64,000 bases of DNA, taken from the NCBI GenBank assembly GCA_028284325.1, contig JANQRX010000002.1:1-64000 (forward strand), given 5' to 3'. The translations under genes were made by a program, and so were the position numbers. Position 1 is the first letter of the stretch; every line of letters starts with the position of its first letter. The notes under the pieces were generated by a model. It was not told the DNA's origin and ran no database searches. It saw only the letters and a list, made by a program, of their open reading frames with translations. The DNA is from Bauldia sp. Lineage in GTDB: Bacteria > Pseudomonadota > Alphaproteobacteria > Rhizobiales > Kaistiaceae. Of the stretch, positions 1-15,574 are shown in pieces.

Positions 1-1
1 C

Positions 2-2926
<2,925 letters not shown>

Positions 2927-2951
2927 GCCGCCCCGCCTGCGCCAACAGAAC

Positions 2952-2980
2952 AAAGGGCCGCCTTCGGGCGGCCCTTTCTC
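2952..2980 (+). terminator. Intrinsic terminator of the rpoBC operon
   Basis: An 11-bp stem (AAAGGGCCGCC / GGCGGCCCTTT) closes on a TTCG tetraloop and runs into TTTCTC. It sits 25 bases after the rpoC stop codon, which fits the end of the rpoBC transcript. Confidence 0.88.
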
Positions 2981-3057
2981 ATGGGCGGGTCACACTGTCG
3001 CCACGGCTGGCGGCCATGTAGCTCGCGCGCGGGGGCGCGGCGTGACGGGGAACCATC

Positions 3058-3744
3058 GTGACGATCAGGAGATTGGCTGGCGCGATCGCCAGATTCGCGG
3101 TCGGCGTTGTGGTGTTGGCGGTGGTCGCTTTTGCGGCCTATGAGGGGTATGCGATCTGGCGCGCCGAGGTCGCGACCGACGAGGTGCGATCGGCGTTTCT
3201 GGTGGAACCGGCGGCCCTGCGCCCGTCGGACCTGTCGCCGGAGCAGATGGCGATCCTGCTCGCGGTGGAGGACCCGGCCTTCCACGAGCACAGGGGCGTC
3301 GACGTCGTCTCGCCGGGCCAGGGTCTGACGACCATCACCCAGGCGATCACCAAGTTCCTCTACTTCGAGCCGTTTCGCCCCGGTTTTGCCAAGATCGAGC
3401 AGAGCCTGATCGCCAGGTTCGTCGTGCACCGCCGTTTCACCAAGGATGAGCAACTGACGATCCTGCTCAACCACGCCTATTTCGGTGGCGGTGACGGGAA
3501 AGAGGTGCGTGGTTTCACCGACGGCGCCAAGTCATTGTTCGGAAAGGCGTTCGGAGACCTGACGCGGGATGAGTACATTGGCCTGATCGGGCTGCTGATC
3601 GGTCCGAACGCCTTGCGGCCGGATCGCAACCAGGCCGCGTATGACGAGCGTGTGGCCCGCATCGGCCGTCTGTTGGCCGGCGCATGCCAGCCGTCCGGCT
3701 GGCTGGATGTGTGGTACGACGGGTGTGCGGGGGCGGCGGACTGA
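3058..3744 (+). CDS. Membrane-anchored GT51-like (monofunctional transglycosylase-type) protein
   Basis: 228 aa, GTG start preceded by GACGGGGAA. A single N-terminal transmembrane segment spans about residues 8-30. The rest resembles the lysozyme-like GT51 domain that polymerises lipid II into glycan strands at the periplasmic face. Motif I is recognisable (VEDPAFHEHRGVD, with the catalytic Glu of the ED pair), then the TTITQAITK block, then RRFTKDEQLTILLNHAYFG, equivalent to motif III and the helix after it. There is no transpeptidase domain. The protein is shorter than typical MtgA, and the usual K-x-x-E spacing of motif III is not clear here (KIEQ), so activity is uncertain. It lies alone between the rpoC terminator and the str-operon promoter, an unusual place for a cell-wall gene. 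Fold assignment is fairly sure, enzymatic function less so. Confidence 0.75.
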   Translation: MTIRRLAGAIARFAVGVVVLAVVAFAAYEGYAIWRAEVATDEVRSAFLVEPAALRPSDLSPEQMAILLAVEDPAFHEHRGVDVVSPGQGLTTITQAITKFLYFEPFRPGFAKIEQSLIARFVVHRRFTKDEQLTILLNHAYFGGGDGKEVRGFTDGAKSLFGKAFGDLTRDEYIGLIGLLIGPNALRPDRNQAAYDERVARIGRLLAGACQPSGWLDVWYDGCAGAAD

Positions 3745-3840
3745 CCCGTCCGGGCGGCGCGTCGGTGCCCCGATTGTGCAGTGCAGAAAACACGTGCCGC
3801 CGCCCTTGGAAAATAAGGGAAAATTCCTGCTTTGCAGGTC

Positions 3841-3869
3841 TTGACGACGGTGATTCGGACCACTAGGTT
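3841..3869 (+). promoter_or_regulatory. Candidate promoter of the str operon (rpsL-rpsG-fusA-tuf)
   Basis: TTGACG (3841-3846), a 17-base spacer, then TAGGTT (3864-3869), about 235 bases before rpsL. It lies in the 361-base gap 3745-4105, which is less GC-rich around 3785-3870. The gap also holds a small hairpin (CCTGC-TTT-GCAGG, 3826-3838) just before the -35 box. I see no credible gene in this gap. The long 5' leader leaves room for regulation, but no recognisable S7 or S12 binding structure was identified by eye. Confidence 0.55.
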
Positions 3870-4105
3870 CCGCGCACTTTCGGGCAGGCGGTAGGCCGTG
3901 CCGGTCCGTGGCGTCTCGCTGCGGAGGAAGACGGCCTAGACGGTGTCCGGTTCGACGATTGAGGACGATTGAAAACACGATCGCGGTCTGAGCCGTGATC
4001 CTCTGTTGTGGACAGGTGCCTTCCTCACGATGAGGTCGGTCGCCTTTTTCGGGCTTGCGGGCAGCAGGCTCGCGCCACTTGGCGGGAAGGGAACGAAGGC
4101 AGACG

Positions 4106-4477
4106 ATGCCGACGATCAACCAGTTGATCCGCAAACCGCGGACGGCGCCGGTCAAGCGCTCGAAGGTGCCGGCGATGCAGGAGTGTCCGCAGAAACGCGG
4201 CGTCTGCACGCGCGTCTACACGACCACGCCGAAGAAGCCGAACTCGGCGCTGCGCAAGGTCGCCAAGATCCGCCTGACCAACCAGTTCGAAGTCATCGGC
4301 TACATCCCCGGCGAAGGTCATAATCTGCAGGAGCACTCGGTCGTGATGATCCGGGGCGGCCGCGTGAAGGATCTTCCGGGCGTGCGCTACCACATCATTC
4401 GCGGCGTCCTGGACACCCAGGGCGTCAAGGACCGCAAGCAGCGCCGATCGAAGTACGGCGCCAAGCGGCCGAAGTAA
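4106..4477 (+). CDS. rpsL: 30S ribosomal protein S12
   Basis: 123 aa. S12 sits at the decoding centre of the 30S subunit and influences accuracy. The start [12 protein letters not shown] is the standard one; a longer in-frame extension to an upstream ATG was rejected. The loop TPKKPNSAL carries the Lys equivalent to E. coli Lys43, and KDLPGVRYH carries the Lys88/Asp89 equivalents, so the residues linked to streptomycin sensitivity are wild type. First gene of the str operon; rpsG starts 21 bases after the stop. Confidence 0.98.
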   Translation: MPTINQLIRKPRTAPVKRSKVPAMQECPQKRGVCTRVYTTTPKKPNSALRKVAKIRLTNQFEVIGYIPGEGHNLQEHSVVMIRGGRVKDLPGVRYHIIRGVLDTQGVKDRKQRRSKYGAKRPK

Positions 4478-4498
4478 CTCGGAAGCCAGGCAGGAACC

Positions 4499-4969
4499 AT
4501 GTCGCGACGCCACCGAGCCGACAAACGGGAAATCATCCCCGACCCCAAATACCACTCCGACGTGGTGTCCAAGTTCATGAACTCGGTCATGTACGCGGGC
4601 AAGAAGTCGGCCGCCGAACGCATCGTCTACGGCGCGTTCGACATCATCGAGGACAAGACCAAGCAGGATCCGCTGTCGGTGTTCCGCCAGGCGCTGGACA
4701 ATGTGATGCCGACCATCGAGGTGCGCTCCCGCCGTGTCGGCGGCGCGACCTACCAGGTGCCGGTGGAGGTCCGCGTCGATCGCCGCCAGGCGCTGGCGAT
4801 CCGCTGGCTGCTGGCCGCGGCGCGTGCCCGCAACGAGCGCACCATGACCGAGAAGCTGTCGGGCGAACTGCTCGACGCCTCCAACAACCGCGGCAACGCG
4901 GTCAAGAAACGCGAAGACACGCACCGGATGGCCGACGCCAACCGGGCCTTCTCCCATTACCGCTGGTAG
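4499..4969 (+). CDS. rpsG: 30S ribosomal protein S7
   Basis: 156 aa, the usual length. S7 nucleates assembly of the 30S head and touches the E site. It begins [15 protein letters not shown] and keeps the conserved core ([41 protein letters not shown]). In E. coli S7 autoregulates the str operon. The S12-S7 spacer here is only 21 bases, much shorter than the E. coli regulatory spacer, so that mechanism is unlikely to be copied. Confidence 0.98.
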   Translation: MSRRHRADKREIIPDPKYHSDVVSKFMNSVMYAGKKSAAERIVYGAFDIIEDKTKQDPLSVFRQALDNVMPTIEVRSRRVGGATYQVPVEVRVDRRQALAIRWLLAAARARNERTMTEKLSGELLDASNNRGNAVKKREDTHRMADANRAFSHYRW

Positions 4970-4987
4970 CAATCCGGAACGTACGCC

Positions 4988-7063
<2,076 letters not shown>

Positions 7064-7102
7064 CCCCGATCGCCTGCCACTGCACGGAAAGGAAGAGCCG
7101 CG

Positions 7103-8293
<1,191 letters not shown>

Positions 8294-8325
8294 GCAAACA
8301 GACGGAGAGAGGAGAGAGGCAGAAA

Positions 8326-8385
8326 ATGAGCCGGCCGCGGCCCGCAGGGGCCAACCGGAAACATGTCTCCTCTTTGTGCCCATGA
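8326..8385 (+). promoter_or_regulatory. 19-codon upstream ORF overlapping the rpsJ start
   Basis: An ATG at 8326 follows a purine-rich stretch (GGAGAGAGGAGAGAGG, 8304-8319) and encodes 19 residues beginning MSRPRPAG. Its TGA stop (8383-8385) overlaps the rpsJ ATG (8382-8384) as ATGA. rpsJ itself has no convincing SD directly upstream (TCTCCTCTTTGTGCCC precedes its ATG). This suggests rpsJ may be translated by coupling to this leader peptide. It could also be chance, with the polypurine run acting through RNA folding. Confidence 0.4.
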
Positions 8386-8690
8386 ACGGTCAGAACATCC
8401 GCATCCGGCTCAAGGCCTTCGACCATCGCATCCTCGATGCGTCGACCCTTGAGATCGTCAACACGGCCAAGCGAACCGGCGCGCGCGTGCGCGGGCCGGT
8501 CCCTCTGCCGACGCGGATCGAGAAGTTCACGGTCAACCGTGGGCCGCACGTCGACAAGAAGAGCCGCGAGCAGATGGAAATGCGGACGCACAAGCGTCTG
8601 CTCGATATCGTCGATCCGACCCCGCAGACAGTGGACGCGCTGATGAAGCTCGACCTGTCGGCGGGCGTCGACGTCGAGATCAAGCTCTAG
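8382..8690 (+). CDS. rpsJ: 30S ribosomal protein S10
   Basis: 102 aa. S10 is part of the 30S head and, as NusE, of antitermination complexes. The start [19 protein letters not shown] is the family-standard one. The long loop around [25 protein letters not shown] is conserved. First gene of the S10 operon, 88 bases after tuf. Its ATG overlaps the stop of a 19-codon upstream ORF, and no clear SD of its own is visible. Confidence 0.97.
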   Translation: MNGQNIRIRLKAFDHRILDASTLEIVNTAKRTGARVRGPVPLPTRIEKFTVNRGPHVDKKSREQMEMRTHKRLLDIVDPTPQTVDALMKLDLSAGVDVEIKL

Positions 8691-8711
8691 GCGAGGAAGG
8701 GCGACGAAGCG

Positions 8712-9530
8712 ATGCGCTCTGGAGTGATTGCGCAAAAGCTTGGCATGACCCGCATCTTTCTGGATGGCGGCGAGCAGGTGCCGGTGACGGTGCTCAAGCT
8801 CGACAAGTGCCAGGTGGTGGCGCAGCGGACGGTCGAGAAGAACGGCTACACGGCCGTTCAGCTCGGGTCCGGAATCCGCAAGGTGAAGAACACGCCGCGG
8901 GCGATGCGCGGGCATTTCGCCGTAGCCTCGGTGGAGCCCAAGCAGCGGCTGGCCGAGTTCCGCGTCAGCCCCGACAACCTGATCGAGGTCGGGGCGGAGA
9001 TCACCGCCGACCATTTCGTGGTCGGGCAGTTCGTGGACGTGACCGGCACCTCGATCGGCCGCGGTTTCCAGGGCGTGATCAAGCGCCACCATTTCGGCGG
9101 CGGGCGCGCCACCCACGGTAACTCGATCAACCACCGCACCCACGGCTCGACCGGCCAGCGCCAGGACCCCGGCAAGGTGTTCAAGGGCAAGAAGATGGCC
9201 GGCCATATGGGCGACGTGCGGGTCACCACCCAGAACCTCAGGATCGTGAAGACCGATGTCGATCGCGGCCTGATCATGGTGCGTGGTGCCGTGCCGGGCG
9301 CCAAGGGCGGCTGGATCCTGGTCCGCGACGCGGTCAAGCAGGTGCTGCCGGACGAGGCCCCGACGCCGGGCGCCTTCCGTGCGGCGGCTGGGGCCGAGAC
9401 GCCGGCCGAAAGCGAAGCTCCGGTTGAGGCCGATGAGGCGGCGGCGACGCCGGCTGAAGAGGAAACCCCGGCGGCCGAAGCGCCCGCCGAGGAGGCCGCG
9501 CCGGCCGAGACGACCGAGGAGGAGACGTGA
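8712..9530 (+). CDS. rplC: 50S ribosomal protein L3 with acidic Ala/Glu/Pro tail
   Basis: 272 aa. L3 initiates 50S assembly near the peptidyl transferase centre. The conserved core ends near residue 220. It includes the glycine/histidine-rich loop [16 protein letters not shown], whose Gln is the PrmB methylation site in E. coli, and [10 protein letters not shown]. The last roughly 50 residues are a low-complexity run of Ala, Glu, Pro and Thr, longer than the short tails commonly seen in alphaproteobacteria. The TGA stop overlaps the rplD ATG. Confidence 0.97.
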   Translation: MRSGVIAQKLGMTRIFLDGGEQVPVTVLKLDKCQVVAQRTVEKNGYTAVQLGSGIRKVKNTPRAMRGHFAVASVEPKQRLAEFRVSPDNLIEVGAEITADHFVVGQFVDVTGTSIGRGFQGVIKRHHFGGGRATHGNSINHRTHGSTGQRQDPGKVFKGKKMAGHMGDVRVTTQNLRIVKTDVDRGLIMVRGAVPGAKGGWILVRDAVKQVLPDEAPTPGAFRAAAGAETPAESEAPVEADEAAATPAEEETPAAEAPAEEAAPAETTEEET

Positions 9531-10150
9531 TGGACCTCAAGGTCACGACCCTCGACGGCAAGGCGGCCGGCTCGATCGCGCTGCCCGACGACATCTTCGG
9601 GCTCGAGCCGCGCGCCGACATCCTGCAGCGCATGGTGCGCTACCAGCTTGCCCGCCGTCAGGCGGGCACGCACCGCACCAAGCGGCGGGGCGAAATCCGG
9701 GCGACCGGCGCCAAGCTCGGACGCCAGAAGGGCAGCGGACGCGCACGCCACGGTTCGCGGGTCGCGCCGCAGTTCCGCGGCGGCGGCAAGGCCTTCGGGC
9801 CGCTGCAGCGCAGCCATGCCCACGATCTGCCGAAGCGGGTCCGGGCGCTGGCGCTGAAACATGCGCTGTCCGACAAGGCCCGCGGCGAGAAGCTGATGGT
9901 CATCGCCGATGCGGCGGCCGAGGCGCCCAAGACCAAGGCGCTGGCCGAGCGGCTCGGCAAGCTCGGCCTCACCAACGCGCTCGTGGTCGACGGCGCCGAG
10001 GTCGAAGCCAATTTCGCGCTCGCCGCCCGCAACATCGTTGGCGTCGACGTCCTGCCGGTGCAGGGGATCAACGTCTACGACATTCTCCGCCGCGACACGC
10101 TGGTCCTCACCAAGGCCGCCGTCGAGGCGCTGACGGAGCGGTTCAAATGA
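9530..10150 (+). CDS. rplD: 50S ribosomal protein L4
   Basis: 206 aa. L4 lines the peptide exit tunnel and in E. coli represses its own S10 operon. The ATG at 9530 overlaps the rplC stop (TGATG); a GTG one codon earlier is less likely. The tunnel loop is recognisable ([20 protein letters not shown], then [17 protein letters not shown]). Whether the E. coli type of autoregulation applies cannot be judged here. Confidence 0.98.
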   Translation: MDLKVTTLDGKAAGSIALPDDIFGLEPRADILQRMVRYQLARRQAGTHRTKRRGEIRATGAKLGRQKGSGRARHGSRVAPQFRGGGKAFGPLQRSHAHDLPKRVRALALKHALSDKARGEKLMVIADAAAEAPKTKALAERLGKLGLTNALVVDGAEVEANFALAARNIVGVDVLPVQGINVYDILRRDTLVLTKAAVEALTERFK

Positions 10151-10440
10151 CCAAGCTCGCCCACTACGACGTGATCCGCGGACCGGTGATCACCGAGAAG
10201 TCGACCATGGTATCGGAGGAGAACAAGATCATCTTCACGATCGCGCCCCACGCCACCAAGGCCGACGTCAAGGCGGCGGTCGAGGCGCTGTTCAAGGTCA
10301 AGGTTACCAACGTCAACACCTTGGTTCGCAAGGGCAAAAACAAGCGCTTCCGCGGCGTCAAGGGGCGGCAGGGCGACAGCAAGCGCGCCATCGTCACCCT
10401 GGCGGAAGGGCAGATGATCGACGTGACGACGGGGCTGTAG
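10147..10440 (+). CDS. rplW: 50S ribosomal protein L23
   Basis: 97 aa. L23 sits at the tunnel exit and docks trigger factor and SRP. It begins [19 protein letters not shown], with the family signature [20 protein letters not shown] in the middle. The ATG overlaps the rplD TGA by ATGA, which implies translational coupling. Confidence 0.98.
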   Translation: MTKLAHYDVIRGPVITEKSTMVSEENKIIFTIAPHATKADVKAAVEALFKVKVTNVNTLVRKGKNKRFRGVKGRQGDSKRAIVTLAEGQMIDVTTGL

Positions 10441-10443
10441 ACG

Positions 10444-11283
10444 ATGGCGTTGAAGACCTTCAAACCGACAAGCCCGAGCCAGCGTCAGCTGGTGCTGGTG
10501 GATCGCGGCGATCTTTACCGCGGCAAGCCGGTGAAGAAGCTCGTCGAGGGCAAGTCGTCGTCGGGCGGCCGCAACAATGCCGGCCGGGTGACCGTGCGCT
10601 GGCGCGGCGGCGGCCACAAGCGCACCTACCGCAAGGTCGACTTCAAGCGCCGCAAGCTCGATATGCCGGCGACGGTGGAGCGGCTGGAATACGATCCCAA
10701 CCGCACCGCCCATATCGCGCTGATCCGCTACGAGGACGGCGAGCAGGCCTACATCCTCGCGCCGCAGCGGCTGGCGCCCGGCGACACCGTCGTGTCGTCG
10801 ATGCGGGCCGACGTGAAGCCCGGCAACGCCATGCCGCTGATCGCCATGCCGGTCGGGACGATCGTCCACAACATTGAGCTCAAGCCCGGTGCCGGCGGCA
10901 AGATCGCGCGCTCGGCGGGTGCCTACGCGCAGTATGTGGGCCGTGACCAGGGCTACGCGATCCTGCGCCTCAATTCCGGCGAGCAGCGGCTGGTCTACCA
11001 GAACTGCTTCGCGACCGTGGGTGCGGTGTCGAACCCCGACCACGGCAACATCAACATCGGCAAGGCCGGTCGTAATCGCTGGCTCGGACGGCGTCCGGGC
11101 GTGCGCGGCGTGGCCATGAACCCGATCGACCACCCGCACGGCGGCGGCGAGGGACGGTCGTCGGGCGGTCGTCATCCGGTCACGCCATGGGGCGTGCCGA
11201 CCAAGGGCAAGCGGACGCGCAACAACAAGCGCACCGACAAGTTCATCGCGCGCAGCCGCCACGCGCGCAAGAAGGGCAGGTAA
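10444..11283 (+). CDS. rplB: 50S ribosomal protein L2
   Basis: 279 aa, close to the usual 273-278. L2 supports the peptidyl transferase centre and subunit joining. The signature with the functionally important His is intact ([20 protein letters not shown]). The C-terminus is basic ([10 protein letters not shown]). It starts three bases after rplW. Confidence 0.99.
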   Translation: MALKTFKPTSPSQRQLVLVDRGDLYRGKPVKKLVEGKSSSGGRNNAGRVTVRWRGGGHKRTYRKVDFKRRKLDMPATVERLEYDPNRTAHIALIRYEDGEQAYILAPQRLAPGDTVVSSMRADVKPGNAMPLIAMPVGTIVHNIELKPGAGGKIARSAGAYAQYVGRDQGYAILRLNSGEQRLVYQNCFATVGAVSNPDHGNINIGKAGRNRWLGRRPGVRGVAMNPIDHPHGGGEGRSSGGRHPVTPWGVPTKGKRTRNNKRTDKFIARSRHARKKGR

Positions 11284-11287
11284 GACG

Positions 11288-11566
11288 ATGGCGCGTTCAG
11301 TCTGGAAAGGTCCGTTCGTCGACGGCTCCGTGCTGCGCAAGGTCGAGAAGGCGCGCGAGAGCAGCCGCAACGAGATCATTCGCATCTGGAGCCGGCGGTC
11401 GACGATCCTGCCGCAGTTCGTCGGTCTCACCTTCGGCGTCTACAACGGCCAGAAGCACATACCGGTGCTGGTGAGCGAGGACATGGTCGGCCACAAGTTC
11501 GGCGAGTTCGCGCCGAGCCGCACCTTCCACGGCCATATCGGCGACAAGAAGGCGCGGAGGGTCTGA
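11288..11566 (+). CDS. rpsS: 30S ribosomal protein S19
   Basis: 92 aa protein of the 30S head, binding 16S rRNA with S13. It begins [13 protein letters not shown] and keeps [21 protein letters not shown] and the C-terminal [12 protein letters not shown]. It lies four bases after rplB and two bases before rplV. Confidence 0.98.
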   Translation: MARSVWKGPFVDGSVLRKVEKARESSRNEIIRIWSRRSTILPQFVGLTFGVYNGQKHIPVLVSEDMVGHKFGEFAPSRTFHGHIGDKKARRV

Positions 11567-11568
11567 CG

Positions 11569-11949
11569 ATGGGCAAGCCGAAGCGCGAGCGCTCATTGGC
11601 CGACAACGAAGCCCGCGCGGTGATGCGGACCGTGCGCATCTCGCCGCAGAAGCTCAACCTCGTGGCGCAGCTCATCCGTGGCAAGAAGGTCTCGACCGCG
11701 CTCGCCGATCTGACCTTCAGCCGCAAGCGGATCGCGCGCGACGTCAAGAAGACGCTGGAATCGGCCATTGCCAATGCCGAGAACAATCATCAGCTCGACG
11801 TCGACTCGCTGGTCGTGGCCGACGCCCATGTCGGCAAGTCGATCGTCATGAAGCGCTGGAAACCGCGGGCGCGCGGCCGGGTGGGGCGTATCTACAAGAG
11901 GACGTCGCATCTCACCGTCGTCGTCCGCGAAGCCGAGGAGCTCGCCTGA
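11569..11949 (+). CDS. rplV: 50S ribosomal protein L22
   Basis: 126 aa. L22 is a globular protein with a beta-hairpin reaching into the exit tunnel. Conserved stretches include [20 protein letters not shown] and the hairpin [20 protein letters not shown]. The stop overlaps the start of rpsC (TGATG). Confidence 0.98.
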   Translation: MGKPKRERSLADNEARAVMRTVRISPQKLNLVAQLIRGKKVSTALADLTFSRKRIARDVKKTLESAIANAENNHQLDVDSLVVADAHVGKSIVMKRWKPRARGRVGRIYKRTSHLTVVVREAEELA

Positions 11950-12659
11950 TGGGCCAGAAAGTCAACCCGGTCGGGCTGCGTCTCGGCATCAACCGTACCT
12001 GGGACTCGCGCTGGTTCGCGCAGAAGGCCGAGTACCGGCAGCTTCTCCGCGAGGACATGCAGATCCGCCAGGCGCTGCTGAAGGACCTCAAGCAGGCCGC
12101 CGTCTCCAAGATCGTGATCGAGCGGCCGCACAAGAAGTGCCGCATCACCATCCATTCGGCGCGTCCCGGCATCGTCATCGGCAAGAAGGGCGCCGACATC
12201 GAGAAGCTGCGCCGCAAGGTGTCGCAGATGACGGACTCGGAGGTCCACATCAACATCGTCGAGGTGCGCAAGCCGGAGATCGATGCGACGCTTGTGGCCG
12301 CCTCTATCGCCCAGCAGCTTGAGCGCCGCGTGGCGTTCCGCCGGGCCATGAAGCGGGCCGTGCAGTCGGCCATGCGGCTTGGCGCCGAGGGTATCCGCAT
12401 CACCTGCGGCGGCCGTCTCGGCGGCGCGGAAATCGCGCGGACCGAATGGTACCGCGGGGGCCGGGTGCCGCTGCATACGCTGCGCGCCGACATCGACTAC
12501 GGCACGGCCACCGCGAACACCGCCTACGGTACCTGCGGCGTGAAGGTGTGGGTGTTCAAGGGCGAGATCATGGAACACGACCCCATGGCGTCGGAGCGGC
12601 GGCTGATCGAGGCGGCCGAGCAGGGCGGCGGCGGCCAGCGCCGTCGCGAGCCGGCATAG
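11949..12659 (+). CDS. rpsC: 30S ribosomal protein S3
   Basis: 236 aa. S3 forms part of the mRNA entry channel. It begins [23 protein letters not shown]-type RNA-binding GXXG loop is visible ([17 protein letters not shown], about residues 75-91). The C-terminal domain contains [21 protein letters not shown] short Gly/Gln/Arg tail closes the protein. Confidence 0.98.
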   Translation: MGQKVNPVGLRLGINRTWDSRWFAQKAEYRQLLREDMQIRQALLKDLKQAAVSKIVIERPHKKCRITIHSARPGIVIGKKGADIEKLRRKVSQMTDSEVHINIVEVRKPEIDATLVAASIAQQLERRVAFRRAMKRAVQSAMRLGAEGIRITCGGRLGGAEIARTEWYRGGRVPLHTLRADIDYGTATANTAYGTCGVKVWVFKGEIMEHDPMASERRLIEAAEQGGGGQRRREPA

Positions 12660-12668
12660 GGGACCGTC

Positions 12669-13082
12669 ATGCTTCAGCCGCAACGCACCAAGTACCGCAA
12701 GCAGCACAAGGGCCGCATCCACGGCAAGGCTGGGTCCGGCACCGAGCTGACCTTCGGCACCTTCGGCCTGAAGGCGCTGGAGCCGGAGCGCATCACCGCG
12801 CGCCAGATCGAGGCGGCGCGGCGCGCCATCACGCGCCACATGAAGCGCGCCGGGCGCGTGTGGATCCGCATCTTCCCGGACGTACCGGTGTCGGCGAAGC
12901 CGACCGAGGTGCGCATGGGCAAGGGCAAGGGCACGCCTGAGTACTGGGCCGCGCGCGTCAAGCCCGGCCGGATCATGTTCGAGATCGACGGCGTCGGCAC
13001 GGAGACCGCGCGCGAGGCCTTGCGGCTCGGCGCCGCAAAGCTGCCGGTGCGGACCCGCTTCGTGCAGCGTGTCCCGGATTAG
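12669..13082 (+). CDS. rplP: 50S ribosomal protein L16
   Basis: 137 aa. L16 lies near the A-site tRNA elbow. It begins [17 protein letters not shown]. The stretch [20 protein letters not shown] matches the conserved loop. Standard S10-operon position between rpsC and rpmC. Confidence 0.98.
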   Translation: MLQPQRTKYRKQHKGRIHGKAGSGTELTFGTFGLKALEPERITARQIEAARRAITRHMKRAGRVWIRIFPDVPVSAKPTEVRMGKGKGTPEYWAARVKPGRIMFEIDGVGTETAREALRLGAAKLPVRTRFVQRVPD

Positions 13083-13102
13083 GTCAGGCGAGGAGTGGAA
13101 CG

Positions 13103-13303
13103 ATGAAAGCCGCTGAAGTTCGCCACCTGACGCCCGATCAGATGGACGAGGAGCTCGAGAAGCTGAAGAAGGAGCAGTTCAACCTGCGCTTCCAGCGTGC
13201 CACGGGCCAGTTGGAGAACACGGCGCGCGTGCGCCAGGTGCGGCGCGAGATCGCGCGCATCCGAACGATCGCGGCCGAAAGCCGCGCCAAGCAGGAAGGT
13301 TGA
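13103..13303 (+). CDS. rpmC: 50S ribosomal protein L29
   Basis: 66 aa, two long helices. L29 sits beside L23 at the exit tunnel. It begins [21 protein letters not shown] and contains the signature [35 protein letters not shown] precedes the ATG; rpsQ starts four bases after the stop. Confidence 0.97.
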   Translation: MKAAEVRHLTPDQMDEELEKLKKEQFNLRFQRATGQLENTARVRQVRREIARIRTIAAESRAKQEG

Positions 13304-13307
13304 GGAC

Positions 13308-13553
13308 ATGCCGAAGCGCGTGTTGCAGGGAACGGTGGTCAGCGACCGCAACGACCAGACGGTCGTGGTGCGGGTCGAGCGCCGCTTCACCCACCCGCTG
13401 ATGAAGAAGACGATCCGGCGGACCAAGAAGTACCAGGCGCACGATGCCGGCAACGCCCACAAGGTCGGTGACCGGGTGCAGATCCAGGAGACCGCGCCGA
13501 TCTCGAAGAACAAGCGCTGGGTGGTCATTGCGGCCGCCGGCGCCGGCAACTGA
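13308..13553 (+). CDS. rpsQ: 30S ribosomal protein S17
   Basis: 81 aa OB-fold protein of the 30S body. [20 protein letters not shown] is the standard start; a longer in-frame extension inside rpmC was rejected. It keeps [10 protein letters not shown] and [15 protein letters not shown]. Last gene of the S10 cluster before rplN, with a 38-base gap. Confidence 0.97.
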   Translation: MPKRVLQGTVVSDRNDQTVVVRVERRFTHPLMKKTIRRTKKYQAHDAGNAHKVGDRVQIQETAPISKNKRWVVIAAAGAGN

Positions 13554-13591
13554 GCCGCTGACGCAGGCGCGCGGGAAGAAAGAGTACGGTC

Positions 13592-13960
13592 ATGATTCAG
13601 ATGCAGACCAATCTCGACGTGGCGGACAATTCCGGCGCCCGTCGGGTTATGTGCATCAAGGTGCTCGGCGGCTCGAAGCGGAAGTACGCCTCGGTCGGCG
13701 ACGTGATCGTCGTGTCCGTCAAGGAGGCGATCCCGCGCGGCCGGGTGAAGAAGGGCGACGTGATGAAGGCGATCGTCGTGCGAACGTCGAAGGACATCCG
13801 CCGCCCCGACGGCACCGTGATCCGCTTCGACCGCAACGCCGCGGTGCTGATCAACAACCAGTTCGAGCCGGTCGGCACCCGCATCTTCGGCCCGGTGCCG
13901 CGCGAGCTCAGGGCCAAGAAGCACATGAAGATCATCTCACTGGCGCCGGAGGTGCTGTGA
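13592..13960 (+). CDS. rplN: 50S ribosomal protein L14
   Basis: 122 aa. L14 forms inter-subunit bridges and is the site where RsfS-type silencing factors bind. It begins [19 protein letters not shown] and keeps [13 protein letters not shown]. First gene of the spc block. The stop codon overlaps the rplX ATG (TGATG). Confidence 0.98.
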   Translation: MIQMQTNLDVADNSGARRVMCIKVLGGSKRKYASVGDVIVVSVKEAIPRGRVKKGDVMKAIVVRTSKDIRRPDGTVIRFDRNAAVLINNQFEPVGTRIFGPVPRELRAKKHMKIISLAPEVL

Positions 13961-14271
13961 TGGCGAGCAAGATCCGCAAGGGCGACAGCGTCATCGTTCT
14001 GACCGGCCGCGACAAGGGTAAGACCGGCGAGGTCATCCGCGTGATTCCGAGCGAGGACCGCGCCATTGTCCGCGGCATCAACATGGTGCGCCGCCACCAG
14101 CGCCAGACGCCGGCGCATGAGGGCGGCATCATCACCAAGGAGATGCCGATCCATCTGTCGAACCTGGCGATTTCGCATGGCGGCGAGGCGACCCGCGTGG
14201 GCTTCCGCTTCACCGATGACGGCCGCAAGGTCCGCTACGCCAAGCGCACGGGAGATGCCATCGATGGCTGA
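13960..14271 (+). CDS. rplX: 50S ribosomal protein L24
   Basis: 103 aa assembly-initiator protein with a KOW motif near the N-terminus ([19 protein letters not shown]). The ATG overlaps the rplN stop, and its own end overlaps rplE by 8 bases, so L14, L24 and L5 are probably translationally coupled. Confidence 0.98.
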   Translation: MASKIRKGDSVIVLTGRDKGKTGEVIRVIPSEDRAIVRGINMVRRHQRQTPAHEGGIITKEMPIHLSNLAISHGGEATRVGFRFTDDGRKVRYAKRTGDAIDG

Positions 14272-14818
14272 GGCCTATACCCCCCGGCTGAAGGCGCTCT
14301 ATGCCGACGACGTGCGGCCGGCGCTGATCGAAGAGTTCGGCTACAAGAACCCGATGGAGGTCCCGCGGGTCGAGAAGGTCGTTGTCAACATGGGCGTTGG
14401 CGAAGCGGTGGCCGACTCCAAGAAGCTCACCTCGGCGCTCGGCGATCTCGCCAAGATCACCGGCCAGAAGCCGGCCGTGACCCACGCGCGCAAGTCGATC
14501 GCGACGTTCAAGCTGCGCGAAGGCATGCCGATCGGCGGCCGGGTGACGCTCCGGCGCGACCGCATGTACGAGTTCATCGATCGCCTGGTGAACATCGCGC
14601 TGCCGCGGGTGCGCGACTTCCGCGGCCTCAACGGCAAGAGCTTCGACGGCCGCGGCAACTACGCGATGGGCATCAAGGAGCACATCGTCTTCCCCGAGAT
14701 CAACTACGACGAGGTCGATCAGGTCTGGGGCATGGATGTCGTCGTTTGCACGTCGGCCAGGACCGACGACGAGGCGCGCGCGCTCCTGCGGGCGTTCAAC
14801 TTTCCCTTCCGGCAGTAG
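14264..14818 (+). CDS. rplE: 50S ribosomal protein L5
   Basis: 184 aa. L5 binds 5S rRNA and contacts P-site tRNA. I chose [13 protein letters not shown] as start; an in-frame ATG three codons upstream is possible. Conserved parts: [47 protein letters not shown]. Confidence 0.97.
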   Translation: MAEAYTPRLKALYADDVRPALIEEFGYKNPMEVPRVEKVVVNMGVGEAVADSKKLTSALGDLAKITGQKPAVTHARKSIATFKLREGMPIGGRVTLRRDRMYEFIDRLVNIALPRVRDFRGLNGKSFDGRGNYAMGIKEHIVFPEINYDEVDQVWGMDVVVCTSARTDDEARALLRAFNFPFRQ

Positions 14819-14826
14819 GATCACCG

Positions 14827-15132
14827 ATGGCCAAGAAGAGTTCGATCGAGAAGAACAACCGTCGCCGTCGCTTGGCGGCGAAGTATGCCGACAAGCGCGC
14901 CGAACTGAAGCGCCAGACCCGGGACGAGAGCCTGACGATGGAAGACCGCTTCCAGGCGCACATCCAGCTTGCGAAGCTGCCGCGCAATTCGTCGAAGGTG
15001 CGGGTGCGCAACCGCTGCGAGATCAGCGGCCGGCCGCGCGGCTACTACCGCAAGCTCGGCATGTCGCGGATCGCGCTGCGCGAACTGGGTTCGTCGGGCC
15101 TCATCCCCGGCCTCGTGAAGTCGAGCTGGTAG
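14827..15132 (+). CDS. rpsN: 30S ribosomal protein S14, long zinc-free form
   Basis: 101 aa, the long C-minus type without the CXXC zinc ribbon. The only cysteine sits in [16 protein letters not shown]. It begins [15 protein letters not shown] and ends KSSW. It lies eight bases after rplE. Confidence 0.97.
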   Translation: MAKKSSIEKNNRRRRLAAKYADKRAELKRQTRDESLTMEDRFQAHIQLAKLPRNSSKVRVRNRCEISGRPRGYYRKLGMSRIALRELGSSGLIPGLVKSSW

Positions 15133-15142
15133 GAGGGCGCCG

Positions 15143-15541
15143 ATGACGATGACCGATCCCCTCGGCGATATGCTGACGCGCATCCGCAACGCACAGATGC
15201 GGCGCAAGTCGTCGGTGTCGACGCCGGGCTCGAAGCTGCGCAAGAACGTGCTGGAAGTGCTGCAATCGGAGGGCTATATCCGCGGCTATTCGACGGTCGA
15301 TTTCGACAACGGCCGCTCGGAGTTCGAGATCGAGCTCAAATACTTCGACGGTGAGCCGGTGATCCGCGACCTGCAGCGCATCTCGAAGCCGGGCCGCCGG
15401 GTCTATGCGTCGGTGAGGAACATCCCGCGGGTCAACAACGGTCTCGGTGTGTCGATCCTGTCTACGCCCAAGGGCGTGATGTCCGATGCCGACGCGCGGG
15501 ACAACAATGTCGGCGGCGAGGTGCTGTGCCGCGTCTTCTGA
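15143..15541 (+). CDS. rpsH: 30S ribosomal protein S8
   Basis: 132 aa. S8 binds the central domain of 16S rRNA and in E. coli represses the spc operon. The start at 15143 ([18 protein letters not shown]) is favoured over the ATG two codons later because AGGAGG at 15131-15136 is at proper distance. It ends with the conserved [11 protein letters not shown]. Confidence 0.97.
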   Translation: MTMTDPLGDMLTRIRNAQMRRKSSVSTPGSKLRKNVLEVLQSEGYIRGYSTVDFDNGRSEFEIELKYFDGEPVIRDLQRISKPGRRVYASVRNIPRVNNGLGVSILSTPKGVMSDADARDNNVGGEVLCRVF

Positions 15542-15574
15542 TGCGGCGCGCGGGGAACAGAAACGAGTAATCCG

